A DNA stretch of 64,000 nucleotides. Origin: Bacteroides stercorirosoris (lineage in GTDB: Bacteria; Bacteroidota; Bacteroidia; Bacteroidales; Bacteroidaceae). The stretch is taken from NCBI RefSeq assembly GCF_900142015.1, contig NZ_FQZN01000006.1, positions 124,001 to 188,000 of the forward strand, given 5' to 3'. The notes below the pieces were generated by a model. It made no database searches and was not told the origin of the DNA. It worked only from the letters and a program-made list of their open reading frames with translations. Position numbers and translations under genes: made by a program. How positions within the stretch are numbered: position 1 is the stretch's first letter; every line of letters starts with the position of its first letter. Of this stretch, positions 43,031 through 51,652 are shown piece by piece.

Positions 43031-44284
43031 ATGAAGATAATCATATTTTTATTTCTTATAATGACTTGTTCCCTGCCGATGGAATCTCAATCACAGGGGT
43101 ATGTTATAGACGGGAAAGATAATAGCCCCTTATCCGGCGTAAATATATACCTGCAAAAAGATTCTGTAGGAATAGGTGTGACTGATGAAAATGGGCATTT
43201 CAATATTGAGGATATGGAGAATATTGCAGGAAGTGATACGATTATTTTCTCGTATGTGGGATATCTTTCTCTTAAACTTACCCTTAAGGATTTGAGATAT
43301 TCGGCCTATCGCGTGACAATGTATACTTATTCTCAGCAATTGCCGGAAGTGAGTGTGAAGGGAGAACGAGGACGCATCTTTCTCAATTATGAACCTTTGA
43401 AGGATTTGCCTGTAGCTGTTGTCTCTTCTGGCTCCTTCATCCAAAATGGCAAGATATATATCATATCAGGAAATGAAAAGACTCTGGTACCCGGCAGTAG
43501 TCTTTCTGATAAAATGTATGTTTATGACGTTGCTACAAATACTTGGACAGAAAGTCTGCAAAAGTTTGCCCGACGTAATGGGCATAGAGCGCATTATTAT
43601 AAAGGAAAGGTATTCATCGTGGGGGGAAAGTATTTATCCACCAACCGTAGATTGGAATATACGGCACCTCAGATTGAAATTTATGATTCGGATAGAGATA
43701 CTCTGTATGTGGATTGGGTGAATCCTCATCAGGCGGTAGATCCAGCTACATTCATTTATGATGATTGTCTGTATATGATGGGTGGCACCATAAAAAAGAA
43801 CGTGTACTCTGATAATATACATATACTTGATTTTAAAACAGGTATTTGGTATGATGCCAGAATTGTTATTCCAAAAGAAAGAAGAGATTTTATGAGATGT
43901 GTTTTGGTGGGACATATTGCTTATTTCTTTGGTGGTCAATACACGACTTCAATGTGGAAAGTCAGAAGTTATGATTTGGAGACAGGTGCCTGGAACGACT
44001 TATGTAATTTAAAGGAAGGAGTCTGTTGCCCGGGAGTTACAACCAATGGAAATCTGATTTATATTTATGAAAATATGAACTTGCAGATATATAATATCAG
44101 AACGAATACTGTGAATGCCTATTATTTTACGGACGGTTCGGAGAGTTCCGGATTGTTCTATGCTGACGGAAAACTTTATGTCGTAGGTGGTCGTCAACAA
44201 CCTTCATTTTCTGACGACCTGGAGCCTAGAATCGAACCTGAAAATGTTTTTTCTGTTGATGTAAGTCATATAAGTTCTGAATAA
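43031..44284 (+). CDS. Exported kelch-repeat protein with carboxypeptidase-like domain
   Basis: 417 aa. A signal peptide (1-21) is followed by a carboxypeptidase-regulatory-like domain (GYVIDGKDNSPLSGVNIYL, then DTIIFSYVGYLSLKL), as found at the start of SusC proteins. From about residue 130 it forms kelch repeats with motifs such as KIYIISG, MYVYDVATNTW, KVFIVGGKY, CLYMMGGT, AYFFGGQY and KLYVVGGRQ, a six-blade propeller. No barrel or lipobox is seen. The AT-rich composition differs from both flanks. A surface binding or sensing role is inferred. It lies directly after the decayed regulator. Confidence 0.78.
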   Translation: MKIIIFLFLIMTCSLPMESQSQGYVIDGKDNSPLSGVNIYLQKDSVGIGVTDENGHFNIEDMENIAGSDTIIFSYVGYLSLKLTLKDLRYSAYRVTMYTYSQQLPEVSVKGERGRIFLNYEPLKDLPVAVVSSGSFIQNGKIYIISGNEKTLVPGSSLSDKMYVYDVATNTWTESLQKFARRNGHRAHYYKGKVFIVGGKYLSTNRRLEYTAPQIEIYDSDRDTLYVDWVNPHQAVDPATFIYDDCLYMMGGTIKKNVYSDNIHILDFKTGIWYDARIVIPKERRDFMRCVLVGHIAYFFGGQYTTSMWKVRSYDLETGAWNDLCNLKEGVCCPGVTTNGNLIYIYENMNLQIYNIRTNTVNAYYFTDGSESSGLFYADGKLYVVGGRQQPSFSDDLEPRIEPENVFSVDVSHISSE

Positions 44285-44484
44285 ACAAAATGAGTTCTTT
44301 TCCTTTTATAAACAGTTAGACAAAATGGAAAGGTTGTTGGCATCATTAAGAAAGATGGTCGGATATGAAGAATGAGAAAAATGACTGATTTTGAACGTAC
44401 AGACAATCTTTTCAACAATTAAGAAGCTGCTCTTTGAATTTATTTGCCTAATATTGCAGCTGAAAACCTTTAAATGAATATGCC

Positions 44485-45309
44485 ATGAAACGAAAAGTAA
44501 CCTTTCTGTTACTATTATTCTGCATGTTTACCCTGCACGCGCAGGAAGTGTATGAAACGAAAAAAGACTTGTCCTATATCCCTGACACGGAAGCGGATGC
44601 TTACCGGAAAGAACGCTGCAAACTGGATGTCTACTATCCGGCAGGCAAGAAAGATTTCCCGACTATCGTCTGGTTTCATGGTGGTGGATTGGAAGGAGGC
44701 AATAAACACATTCCCCGGGAACTGATGAATAGAGGATTTGCTGTTGTGGCGGTGAACTATCGTCTGAGTCCTAAAGCCAAGAATCCTGCTTATATTGAAG
44801 ATGCTGCGGCTGCCGTGGCGTGGACGTTCAATCATATCGAAGAATATGGCGGCAATAAGGATAAAATTTTTGTTTCCGGTCATTCCGCCGGAGGTTACCT
44901 TTCACTGATACTGGCTATGGATAAGAAATATTTGGAAGCCTATGGCGCAGACGCCGATAAGGTGGCGGCCTATCTTCCGGTCAGCGGACAGACGGTTACT
45001 CATTTCACTATCCGCAAAGAACGCGGGCTGCCGAATGGCATTCCTATTATTGACGAATACGCTCCGGTGAACCGCGTGCGTAAGAATACTGCTCCTGTTG
45101 TATTGATTACCGGAGACCGCAATCTGGAAATGGCCGACCGTTGGGAAGAGAATGCCCTGTTTGCTTCCGTATCGAAGAATATCGGTAATAAACAAGTCAC
45201 TTTGTATGAATTGCAGGGATTCAATCACGGCACGGTGCTTGAACCCGCCTGCTTCCTGATTATAAATTATATCCGCGAACATTGTCCGGACAAAGCGGTG
45301 AAGAAATAA
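44485..45309 (+). CDS. Alpha/beta hydrolase, probable carbohydrate esterase or lipase-like
   Basis: 274 aa with signal peptide ending TLHAQ. The oxyanion-hole motif HGGG occurs in VWFHGGGLEGG at about residues 64-74. The nucleophile elbow GHSAGG is near 132-137 and the catalytic His is in GFNHGT near 250. The family is the hormone-sensitive-lipase/BD-FAE-like group often found with glycan degradation. The next gene, 31 nt downstream, is another esterase, so a role in removing acyl groups from plant glycans is plausible but inferred. Confidence 0.85.
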   Translation: MKRKVTFLLLLFCMFTLHAQEVYETKKDLSYIPDTEADAYRKERCKLDVYYPAGKKDFPTIVWFHGGGLEGGNKHIPRELMNRGFAVVAVNYRLSPKAKNPAYIEDAAAAVAWTFNHIEEYGGNKDKIFVSGHSAGGYLSLILAMDKKYLEAYGADADKVAAYLPVSGQTVTHFTIRKERGLPNGIPIIDEYAPVNRVRKNTAPVVLITGDRNLEMADRWEENALFASVSKNIGNKQVTLYELQGFNHGTVLEPACFLIINYIREHCPDKAVKK

Positions 45310-45340
45310 CATCCATCATACCTTCAACAAAATTGCCATT

Positions 45341-46534
45341 ATGAAAAGACTCACAATTTTAGCCGCTGTCCTGCTGATGTGTGTGGCAACCTTTGCACAG
45401 GAAGCCCTTTGGGGAATCGGTCCACTCGTATCTCCCGAAATTTATGATAATAACATAGTTCTTTTCCGGCTGAAGGCTCCGAAAGCGGTGAAAGTACAAA
45501 TCACGGGTGATTTCCTGCCAAAGCAGAAAGTAAAGATTCCGAATGGGGAATATGAAATCCCGGGAGTTGTAGATATGACCGAAGGTAAGGATGGCGTATG
45601 GGAATACACTACCCCCGAACCATTGCAACCGGAACTTTACAGTTACTCTTTTATAGTAGACGGGCTTCGCATGAATGACCCCGCCAATGTCTATCTGATA
45701 CGTGACGTGGCCACTCTTACCAATGTATTTATCATCGGTGGTGAGCGTGCCGATTTGTATAAGGTCAATCAGGTACCTCATGGCACGGTGTCCCGCATCT
45801 GGTACAACAGTCCGGCACTTGGCATGGAGCGCCGCATGACTGTCTACACTCCTGCCGGTTATGAAACCAGTGGCAAACGCTACCCGGTGTTCTATCTTCT
45901 CCACGGCATGGGTGGTGATGAAGAAGCCTGGATTTCCCTCGGCCGTACTTCGCAGATACTGGACAATCTGATTGCACAAGGTAAGGCGAAGCCCATGATT
46001 GTGGTGATGACGAATGGCAATGCCTCACAGGAAGCCGCTCCGGGTGAGTCTTCCCTCGGCATGAAGCCTCCTACAATGCAATTGCCCAAAACGATGGACG
46101 GCTCTTTCGAACAGGCGTTTCCCGATGTGGTGAAATTCGTTGATAAGAACTATCGTACCCTTAAGAGTAAGTCCGGGCGTGCCATTGCCGGATTGTCTAT
46201 GGGTGGTTTCCACTCCCTGCACATATCCAAGCAATATCCCGATATGTTTGATTATGTCGGTTTGTTCTCTGCCGCCATCCTGCCGAATAAGGATGTTTCC
46301 TCTCCGGTATATGAAGATATGGAAGGCAAGCTGAAAATACAGTTTGCCAAGAAACCGTCTCTCTACTGGATAGCTATCGGAAAAACCGATTTTCTTTATA
46401 AGGCGAATGAGGATTACCGGAAACTGTTGGATGAGAACGGGTATAAATATACTTATTACGAAACCGGTGAAGGACATATCTGGAAGAACTGGCGTATTTA
46501 TCTGAGCGAGTTTATTCCATTGCTTTTCAAGTAA
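45341..46534 (+). CDS. CE1-like esterase with N-terminal E-set domain
   Basis: 397 aa. The signal peptide (1-20) ends ATFAQ. An immunoglobulin-like E-set/CBM48-type domain (about 25-125) contains APKAVKVQITGDFLP. The CE1/esterase D-type domain has YPVFYLLHGMGGDEEAW near 188, the nucleophile elbow GLSMGG near 284 and the catalytic His in GEGHIWKNW near 382. This layout is typical of feruloyl and acetyl xylan esterases of Bacteroidetes. It would act in the periplasm or at the surface on acylated hemicellulose. A strong terminator follows. Confidence 0.87.
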   Translation: MKRLTILAAVLLMCVATFAQEALWGIGPLVSPEIYDNNIVLFRLKAPKAVKVQITGDFLPKQKVKIPNGEYEIPGVVDMTEGKDGVWEYTTPEPLQPELYSYSFIVDGLRMNDPANVYLIRDVATLTNVFIIGGERADLYKVNQVPHGTVSRIWYNSPALGMERRMTVYTPAGYETSGKRYPVFYLLHGMGGDEEAWISLGRTSQILDNLIAQGKAKPMIVVMTNGNASQEAAPGESSLGMKPPTMQLPKTMDGSFEQAFPDVVKFVDKNYRTLKSKSGRAIAGLSMGGFHSLHISKQYPDMFDYVGLFSAAILPNKDVSSPVYEDMEGKLKIQFAKKPSLYWIAIGKTDFLYKANEDYRKLLDENGYKYTYYETGEGHIWKNWRIYLSEFIPLLFK

Positions 46535-46548
46535 AGTCTTCCGCAAAT

Positions 46549-46582
46549 ACATCCTGCCGTACCCTTCGGTATAGCAGGATGT
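46549..46582 (+). terminator. Terminator after the esterase pair
   Basis: ACATCCTGC (46549-46557) pairs with GCAGGATGT (46574-46582), with further pairing around a CTTC loop, and TTGTT follows. The GH3 promoter begins 4 nt later. Confidence 0.7.
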
Positions 46583-46585
46583 TGT

Positions 46586-46593
46586 TATCTTTG
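46586..46593 (+). promoter_or_regulatory. Bacteroides -7 box for the GH3 gene
   Basis: TATCTTTG, 26 nt before ATG 46620 and directly after the esterase terminator. The GH3 gene is thus a separate unit. Confidence 0.6.
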
Positions 46594-46619
46594 CACGCAT
46601 AATAACCAAATTCAAAACC

Positions 46620-48953
46620 ATGAATAGAAAATTAATCTTATCCTTAGCCCTGTCCGGGCTTGTGTTAACCACTATGGCGCAGACTTCCGTAGCTCCCGCC
46701 ATCCCCAGAGACGAGAAAATAGAGAAGGAAGTAGAGGCTCTGCTCAAGAAGATGACCCTTGAAGAAAAGATAGGTCAGATGACGGAACTTACCATCGACG
46801 TGATTACGAAGCGCGATCATTCCTCTAAAGATTTTCAGGTAGACGATGCCCTGCTGGACACCGTTATCGGTAAGTATAAAGTAGGCTCTATTCTGAATGT
46901 CCCCCAGGGTGTTGCCCAATCCAAGGAGAAGTGGGAGGAAATCATCCGGAAGATACAAGATAAATCAATGAAAGTGATGGGTATTCCCTGCATCTATGGC
47001 GTAGACCAGATACATGGAACCACTTATACGTTGGGCGGAACATTCTTCCCGCAAGGCATCAATATGGCAGCTACCTTCAACCGCGGACTGGTGCGTGAAG
47101 GTTCGCGCATCTCCGCTTATGAGACCAAGGCCGGAAGTATCCCCTGGACGTATGCTCCCGTTCTCGACCTGGCGCGTGACGCCCGCTGGCCCCGCCATTG
47201 GGAAAACTATGGCGAAGATTGCTATGTAAATGCAGAAATGGGACGCGAGTCCGTCCTCGGTTTCCAGGGAGAAGACCCCAATAAGATAGGAAAACAACAC
47301 GTGGCCGCTTGCCTCAAGCACTATATGGGCTATGGCGTTCCGGTGTCGGGCAAGGACCGTACTCCTTCATCTATTACTGTGCAGGATATGCGTGAAAAGC
47401 ATTTTGCACCGTTCGTCGAGGGTATCAAGGCCGGTGCCCTGTCCGTTATGGTAAACTCTGCCATGAACAACGGACTTCCTTTCCACGCCAACTACGAATT
47501 GCTGACGCAGTGGCTGAAAGAAGACCTGAACTGGGATGGCCTGATCGTGACCGACTGGGCGGATATCAATAACCTCTATACCCGTGACAAGATTGCCGGA
47601 AGCAAGAAGGAAGCCATCAAAATCGCCATCAATGCCGGTATCGATATGTCTATGGTCCCCTACGAATGGAGTTTCTGTACCTATCTGAAAGAGCTGGTGG
47701 AAGAAGGCGAAGTGCCTATGAGCCGTATTGACGATGCCGTACGCCGTGTGTTGCGCATGAAATACCGGTTGGGATTGTTCGATACCCCTGCTTACAATCA
47801 TAAGGAATTTCCTTTGTTCGGTGGTAAGGAACATGCTGCTGCGGCTTTGCAGGCTGCCGAAGAGTCTTTGGTGCTGCTGAAGAATGCAGATGGCATCCTG
47901 CCGTTGGCTTCCGGTAAGAAACTGTTGATAACCGGCCCTAATGCCAACTCCATGCGCACGCTTAACGGCGGCTGGTCTTACTCCTGGCAAGGCGACAAGG
48001 CTGATGATTGCGCGGCCGATTATAACACCATCCTTGAGTCGTTCACCAACAAGTTCGGTGCTTCCAATATTATCTATGAGCCGGGCGTTACTTATAAGAA
48101 AGGTGGTGCCTGGTGGGAAGAAAACGCTCCCGAAATAGATAAAGCCTTGGCTGCCGCCGTCCATGCGGATTATATCATTGCCTGTATCGGAGAGAATTCC
48201 TACTGTGAAACTCCGGGTAACCTGAACAACCTCTTCCTCTCCAAAAATCAGCTCGACTTGGTGAAAGCACTGGCTGCCACCGGTAAACCGGTTGTGCTTG
48301 TGCTGAACGAGGGACGTCCGCGCATCGTCAGCGAAATAGAACCGTTGGCAAAAGCGGTGATCAACACGATGCTCCCGGGCAATTACGGTGGCGACGCTCT
48401 TGCAAACCTTGTATCCGGCGACGCCAACTTCAGCGGAAAGATGCCTTATACTTATCCGAGAGATATCAATTCACTGTTTACCTATGACTATAAACCTTGT
48501 GAAGACCTCGAAAAGATGCAGGGCGCTTATGATTATGATGCCGTGATGTCCGTACAGTGGGCATTCGGTTACGGATTGAGCTATACTACTTATGCTTACA
48601 GTAATCTCAAGGCGGACAAAACGAGTTTCACTGCCGATGATGTGCTGACCTTTACTGTGGACGTGAAGAACACTGGAAACCGTATAGGCAAAGAAAGCGT
48701 CCTGTTGTTCAGCAGCGACCTGATAGCTTCACTCACGCCTGATGTGCGCCGTCTGCGTGCTTTCGAGAAGGTGGAATTGAGACCGGGTGAAACCAAAACC
48801 GTTACCCTGAAAGTGAAAGGCTCCGACCTTGCTTTCGTTGGCTATGACGGCAAATGGATATTGGAGAAAGGTGATTTTCGCATCCAGACAGGTAATCAGA
48901 CGCTGAATATCACCTGCACGGATACGAAGAAGTGGAATACGCCGAATAAATAA
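46620..48953 (+). CDS. GH3 beta-glucosidase/beta-xylosidase (BglX-like)
   Basis: 777 aa with signal peptide ending TTMAQ. The layout is an N-terminal GH3 barrel (about 30-390), a GH3 C-terminal sandwich (about 420-640) and a fibronectin III-like end (about 680-770). The catalytic nucleophile is Asp312 in [16 protein letters not shown] and [10 protein letters not shown], both conserved in BglX, are present. It hydrolyses terminal beta-linked glucose (or xylose) in the periplasm. The two upstream esterases suggest hemicellulose side reactions. Specificity cannot be fixed from sequence. Confidence 0.94.
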   Translation: MNRKLILSLALSGLVLTTMAQTSVAPAIPRDEKIEKEVEALLKKMTLEEKIGQMTELTIDVITKRDHSSKDFQVDDALLDTVIGKYKVGSILNVPQGVAQSKEKWEEIIRKIQDKSMKVMGIPCIYGVDQIHGTTYTLGGTFFPQGINMAATFNRGLVREGSRISAYETKAGSIPWTYAPVLDLARDARWPRHWENYGEDCYVNAEMGRESVLGFQGEDPNKIGKQHVAACLKHYMGYGVPVSGKDRTPSSITVQDMREKHFAPFVEGIKAGALSVMVNSAMNNGLPFHANYELLTQWLKEDLNWDGLIVTDWADINNLYTRDKIAGSKKEAIKIAINAGIDMSMVPYEWSFCTYLKELVEEGEVPMSRIDDAVRRVLRMKYRLGLFDTPAYNHKEFPLFGGKEHAAAALQAAEESLVLLKNADGILPLASGKKLLITGPNANSMRTLNGGWSYSWQGDKADDCAADYNTILESFTNKFGASNIIYEPGVTYKKGGAWWEENAPEIDKALAAAVHADYIIACIGENSYCETPGNLNNLFLSKNQLDLVKALAATGKPVVLVLNEGRPRIVSEIEPLAKAVINTMLPGNYGGDALANLVSGDANFSGKMPYTYPRDINSLFTYDYKPCEDLEKMQGAYDYDAVMSVQWAFGYGLSYTTYAYSNLKADKTSFTADDVLTFTVDVKNTGNRIGKESVLLFSSDLIASLTPDVRRLRAFEKVELRPGETKTVTLKVKGSDLAFVGYDGKWILEKGDFRIQTGNQTLNITCTDTKKWNTPNK

Positions 48954-48975
48954 GATTTTTCCGGAAGGTGCCGAA

Positions 48976-49070
48976 ACACACCACAGATTACACGGATTGA
49001 CGCAGATTAAAATAAAATAATTGATTATCAAGATAGATGATCTGTGTCAATTCGTGTAATCTGTGGTGTA
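48976..49070. repeat. Coreless A-family inverted repeat (copy A2)
   Basis: The left arm begins ACACACCACAGATTACACGG (48976 on) and ends near 49008. The right arm (49040-49070) reads back as ACACCACAGATTACACG and so on, with few mismatches. The arms consist of three ACACGGATT-type units, and the spacer is AT-rich. It starts 23 nt after the GH3 stop. Same family as copies A1, A3 and the ends of the GxxExxY element. Confidence 0.85.
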
Positions 49071-49280
49071 TTTTGATACACCCACATACATAAAGTAACC
49101 CTGTCGCCCTTCCCCTTTATCAAAAAGACAGTAAAACATCCGTATTGCTGTCCTTCTCGTTTCGTAAAAAGGTGAAAATAGATTTCCTTTCTATTGCATA
49201 AAAGAATATAAATGCATGAATCTGAATAATAATTCCCAGTTCCCCCATGTTTATGCAAAATAACTAACTATCTGATATGC

Positions 49281-49412
49281 CCAATCTATATATGTAACGC
49301 CTCCAATCTATATATCTAATGCTTCCGATCTATATATGTAATGCCTTCCATCTCTATATCCGACACTTCCCATCTCTATTTCCTTCATGAACCAACACTA
49401 TTTCGTCCTCCA
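49281..49412. repeat. 22-nt-period array of CCAATCTATATATG-type units (locus 4)
   Basis: Five clear units start at 49281, 49303, 49325, 49347 and 49369, exactly 22 nt apart, each opening with CCnATC or a one-base variant followed by TATAT-rich sequence. A sixth at 49391 matches the fifth at about 14 of 22 positions, and weaker traces continue on the same lattice on both sides. The first three units are nearly identical (CCAATCTATATATGTAA type) and later ones drift. It sits in the gene-free region upstream of rimP. Confidence 0.85.
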
Positions 49413-49657
49413 GCGGAATATATTTCTTTTTTTAGAGTTGTTCGTATTTATGTATTCCTTTATTTATCTGCCAGATACGGTTTTTTACTTCCGTATTTCC
49501 GTTTACGCCGCCCGCTACACGTAAATACGCCATTCTCGTGATGCATAAAATACAAAATGTCAAATGCATAATTACACCTCCGAAGCCGTTTTACAGAAGT
49601 CATTTATGCTACTTTCTCTCTTCAAGAGCGTTAAATGATTCTTTTTTTCTCTAATAT

Positions 49658-49688
49658 TTTGTAGTCGAACAGATTATTTATATCTTTG
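49658..49688 (+). promoter_or_regulatory. Promoter of the rimP-nusA-infB operon
   Basis: TTTG (49658-49661), then 19 nt, then TATCTTTG (49681-49688) is a full match to the Bacteroides sigma-ABfr -33/-7 promoter. Transcription should begin near 49695, leaving a leader of about 60 nt. Confidence 0.75.
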
Positions 49689-49703
49689 CAACCGCAATGG
49701 ATG

Positions 49704-49735
49704 AAAGGTGGAGGGGCAATTGAGCTCCTTTTTTT
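49704..49735 (+). promoter_or_regulatory. Terminator-like leader hairpin before rimP
   Basis: AAAGG-T-GGAG (49704-49713) can pair with CTCC-T-TTTTT (49725-49734), with one T-T mismatch and an 11-nt loop, and a T-run forms the 3' side. This looks like a weak terminator or attenuator in the 5' leader of the rimP-nusA-infB mRNA. Confidence 0.4.
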
Positions 49736-49754
49736 GTTCTTATATAGTTAATCA

Positions 49755-50222
49755 ATGATAGAAAAGAAAACTGTTTGTCAAATTGTTGACGAGTGGCTGG
49801 ACGGAAAAGAGTACTTCCTGGTGGAAGTGACTATCAGCCCGGACGATAAGATTGTGGTGGAAATTGACCACAAAGAAGGTGTTTGGATTGAGGATTGTGT
49901 GGAACTGAGCCGATACATCGAATCCAAGTTGAACCGTGAAGAGGATGATTATGAGTTGGAGGTAGGTTCTGCCGGTATCGGACAGCCGTTTAAAGTGTTG
50001 CAACAGTATCGTAACCACGTCGGAAAAGAAGTGGAAGTGCTGAAAAAAGATGGACGCAAGTTGTGCGGCGTGCTCAAGGACGCCGACGAACAGCATTTCA
50101 CCGTAACCATTGAGAAGAAAGTAAAACCCGAAGGAGTCAAGCGCCCCCAGTTGGTGCAAGAGGACGAAACCTTTGCGTATGATGAAATAAAATATACTAA
50201 ATACTTAATCAGTTTTAAATAA
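49755..50222 (+). CDS. rimP: Ribosome maturation factor RimP
   Basis: 155 aa, needed for 30S subunit maturation. The N-terminal alpha/beta domain shows EYFLVEVTISPDDKIVVEID, and the central signature EVGSAGIGQPFKVLQQY matches the RimP EVSSPGLDRPL-type motif. The C-terminal SH3-like domain follows. The gene order rimP-nusA-infB is the usual bacterial one. nusA starts 4 nt after the stop. Confidence 0.95.
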   Translation: MIEKKTVCQIVDEWLDGKEYFLVEVTISPDDKIVVEIDHKEGVWIEDCVELSRYIESKLNREEDDYELEVGSAGIGQPFKVLQQYRNHVGKEVEVLKKDGRKLCGVLKDADEQHFTVTIEKKVKPEGVKRPQLVQEDETFAYDEIKYTKYLISFK

Positions 50223-50226
50223 GACT

Positions 50227-51585
50227 ATGGCCAAAAAAGTAGAAACTGTCAGCTTGATAGATACATTTTCGGAATTTAAGGAACTGAAAAATATCGATAG
50301 AACCACGATGGTGAGCGTACTCGAAGAGTCGTTCCGTAGTGTGATTGCGAAGATGTTCGGTACCGATGAAAATTACGACGTAATCGTGAACCCGGACAAG
50401 GGTGACTTCGAAATATGGCGTAACCGTGAAGTGGTGGCGGATGAAGACTTGGAGAATCCGAACTTGCAGATTGCACTGTCGGAAGCACTGAAAATTGATG
50501 CTTCTTATGAAGTAGGCGAAGAAGTGACGGATGAGGTAATCTTCGCGAATTTCGGTCGCCGCGCCATCCTGAACCTGCGCCAGACGTTGGCCTCAAAGAT
50601 TCTGGAACTGGAAAAAGACAGTATCTATAATAAATACATTGATAAGGTAGGCAATATCATCAATGCAGAGGTATACCAGATATGGAAGAAGGAAATGCTG
50701 CTGCTGGATGACGAAGGAAACGAATTGCTGTTGCCCAAGACGGAACAGATTCCGAGCGATTTCTATCGCAAAGGAGAAACCGCACGCGCTGTGGTTGCCC
50801 GTGTGGATAACAAGAACAACAACCCGAAAATCATCCTTTCACGTACATCGCCTGTATTCTTGCAGCGTTTGTTCGAGATGGAAGTGCCCGAAATCAATGA
50901 TGGACTGATTACCATTAAGAAGATTGCCCGTATCCCCGGCGAGCGCGCCAAGATTGCCGTTGAGTCGTACGACGACCGTATCGACCCGGTAGGTGCCTGC
51001 GTAGGTGTAAAGGGTAGCCGTATTCATGGTATCGTTCGTGAGTTGCGCAACGAGAATATTGACGTAATCAACTATACGAACAATATTCAGTTGTTTATTC
51101 AGCGCGCCCTTAGCCCCGCAAAGATTTCTTCTATCCGACTGAACGAAGAAGAGCGTAAGGCAGAAGTTTTCCTGAGACCGGAAGAGGTGTCGCTGGCTAT
51201 TGGTAAAGGCGGTTTGAATATCAAACTTGCCAGTATGTTGACCGAGTACACCATTGACGTGTTCCGTGAGTTGGATCAGGCCGTTGAAGATGAAGATATC
51301 TATCTGGATGAGTTCAGAGATGAAATCGACGGTTGGGTGATTGATGCTATCAAAGCGATTGGTATCGATACCGCAAAAGCCGTGTTGAACGCTCCGCGTG
51401 AGATGTTGATTGAGAAGACTGACTTGGAAGAAGAAACGGTGGACGAGGTATTACGCATTTTAAGTTCGGAGTTTGAAGAAGGCGAACCCGAGTTCGAGCC
51501 GGAGCCTGAATTTGAGCCGGAAGCTGAGGTAGAGCCTGAGACAGAAACTGAAGCTGAGACAAAACCTGAGCCTGAGGCCGAATAA
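50227..51585 (+). CDS. nusA: Transcription termination/antitermination factor NusA
   Basis: 452 aa. The N-terminal RNA polymerase-binding domain (1-125) is followed by the S1 domain (about 130-200) and two KH domains: VGACVGVKGSRIHGIVREL near 255 and SLAIGKGGLNIKLAS near 322. The C-terminus ends in an acidic Pro/Glu repeat (EPEFEPEPEFEPE and so on, about residues 418-452) instead of the E. coli acidic repeats AR1/AR2. It binds RNAP and nascent RNA during pausing. Part of the rimP-nusA-infB operon. Confidence 0.96.
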   Translation: MAKKVETVSLIDTFSEFKELKNIDRTTMVSVLEESFRSVIAKMFGTDENYDVIVNPDKGDFEIWRNREVVADEDLENPNLQIALSEALKIDASYEVGEEVTDEVIFANFGRRAILNLRQTLASKILELEKDSIYNKYIDKVGNIINAEVYQIWKKEMLLLDDEGNELLLPKTEQIPSDFYRKGETARAVVARVDNKNNNPKIILSRTSPVFLQRLFEMEVPEINDGLITIKKIARIPGERAKIAVESYDDRIDPVGACVGVKGSRIHGIVRELRNENIDVINYTNNIQLFIQRALSPAKISSIRLNEEERKAEVFLRPEEVSLAIGKGGLNIKLASMLTEYTIDVFRELDQAVEDEDIYLDEFRDEIDGWVIDAIKAIGIDTAKAVLNAPREMLIEKTDLEEETVDEVLRILSSEFEEGEPEFEPEPEFEPEAEVEPETETEAETKPEPEAE

Positions 51586-51652
51586 GCGTCTGTTGACGTT
51601 TGTTTCTGTTTGCACTAACTTCTTTCTCCACATTATTCATTAATTTTTTAGT

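Larger units (their letters stand above)
48954..49754. other. Gene-free region between GH3 and rimP
   Basis: 801 bases without a supportable gene. In order it holds an A-family inverted repeat (48976-49070), a 22-nt array (49281-49412), a full promoter with -33 and -7 elements (49658-49688) and a leader hairpin before rimP (49704-49735). Bases 49071-49280 and 49413-49657 are AT-rich. The latter contains short GTATTT/AAATAC dyads but nothing I can name. Confidence 0.6.
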
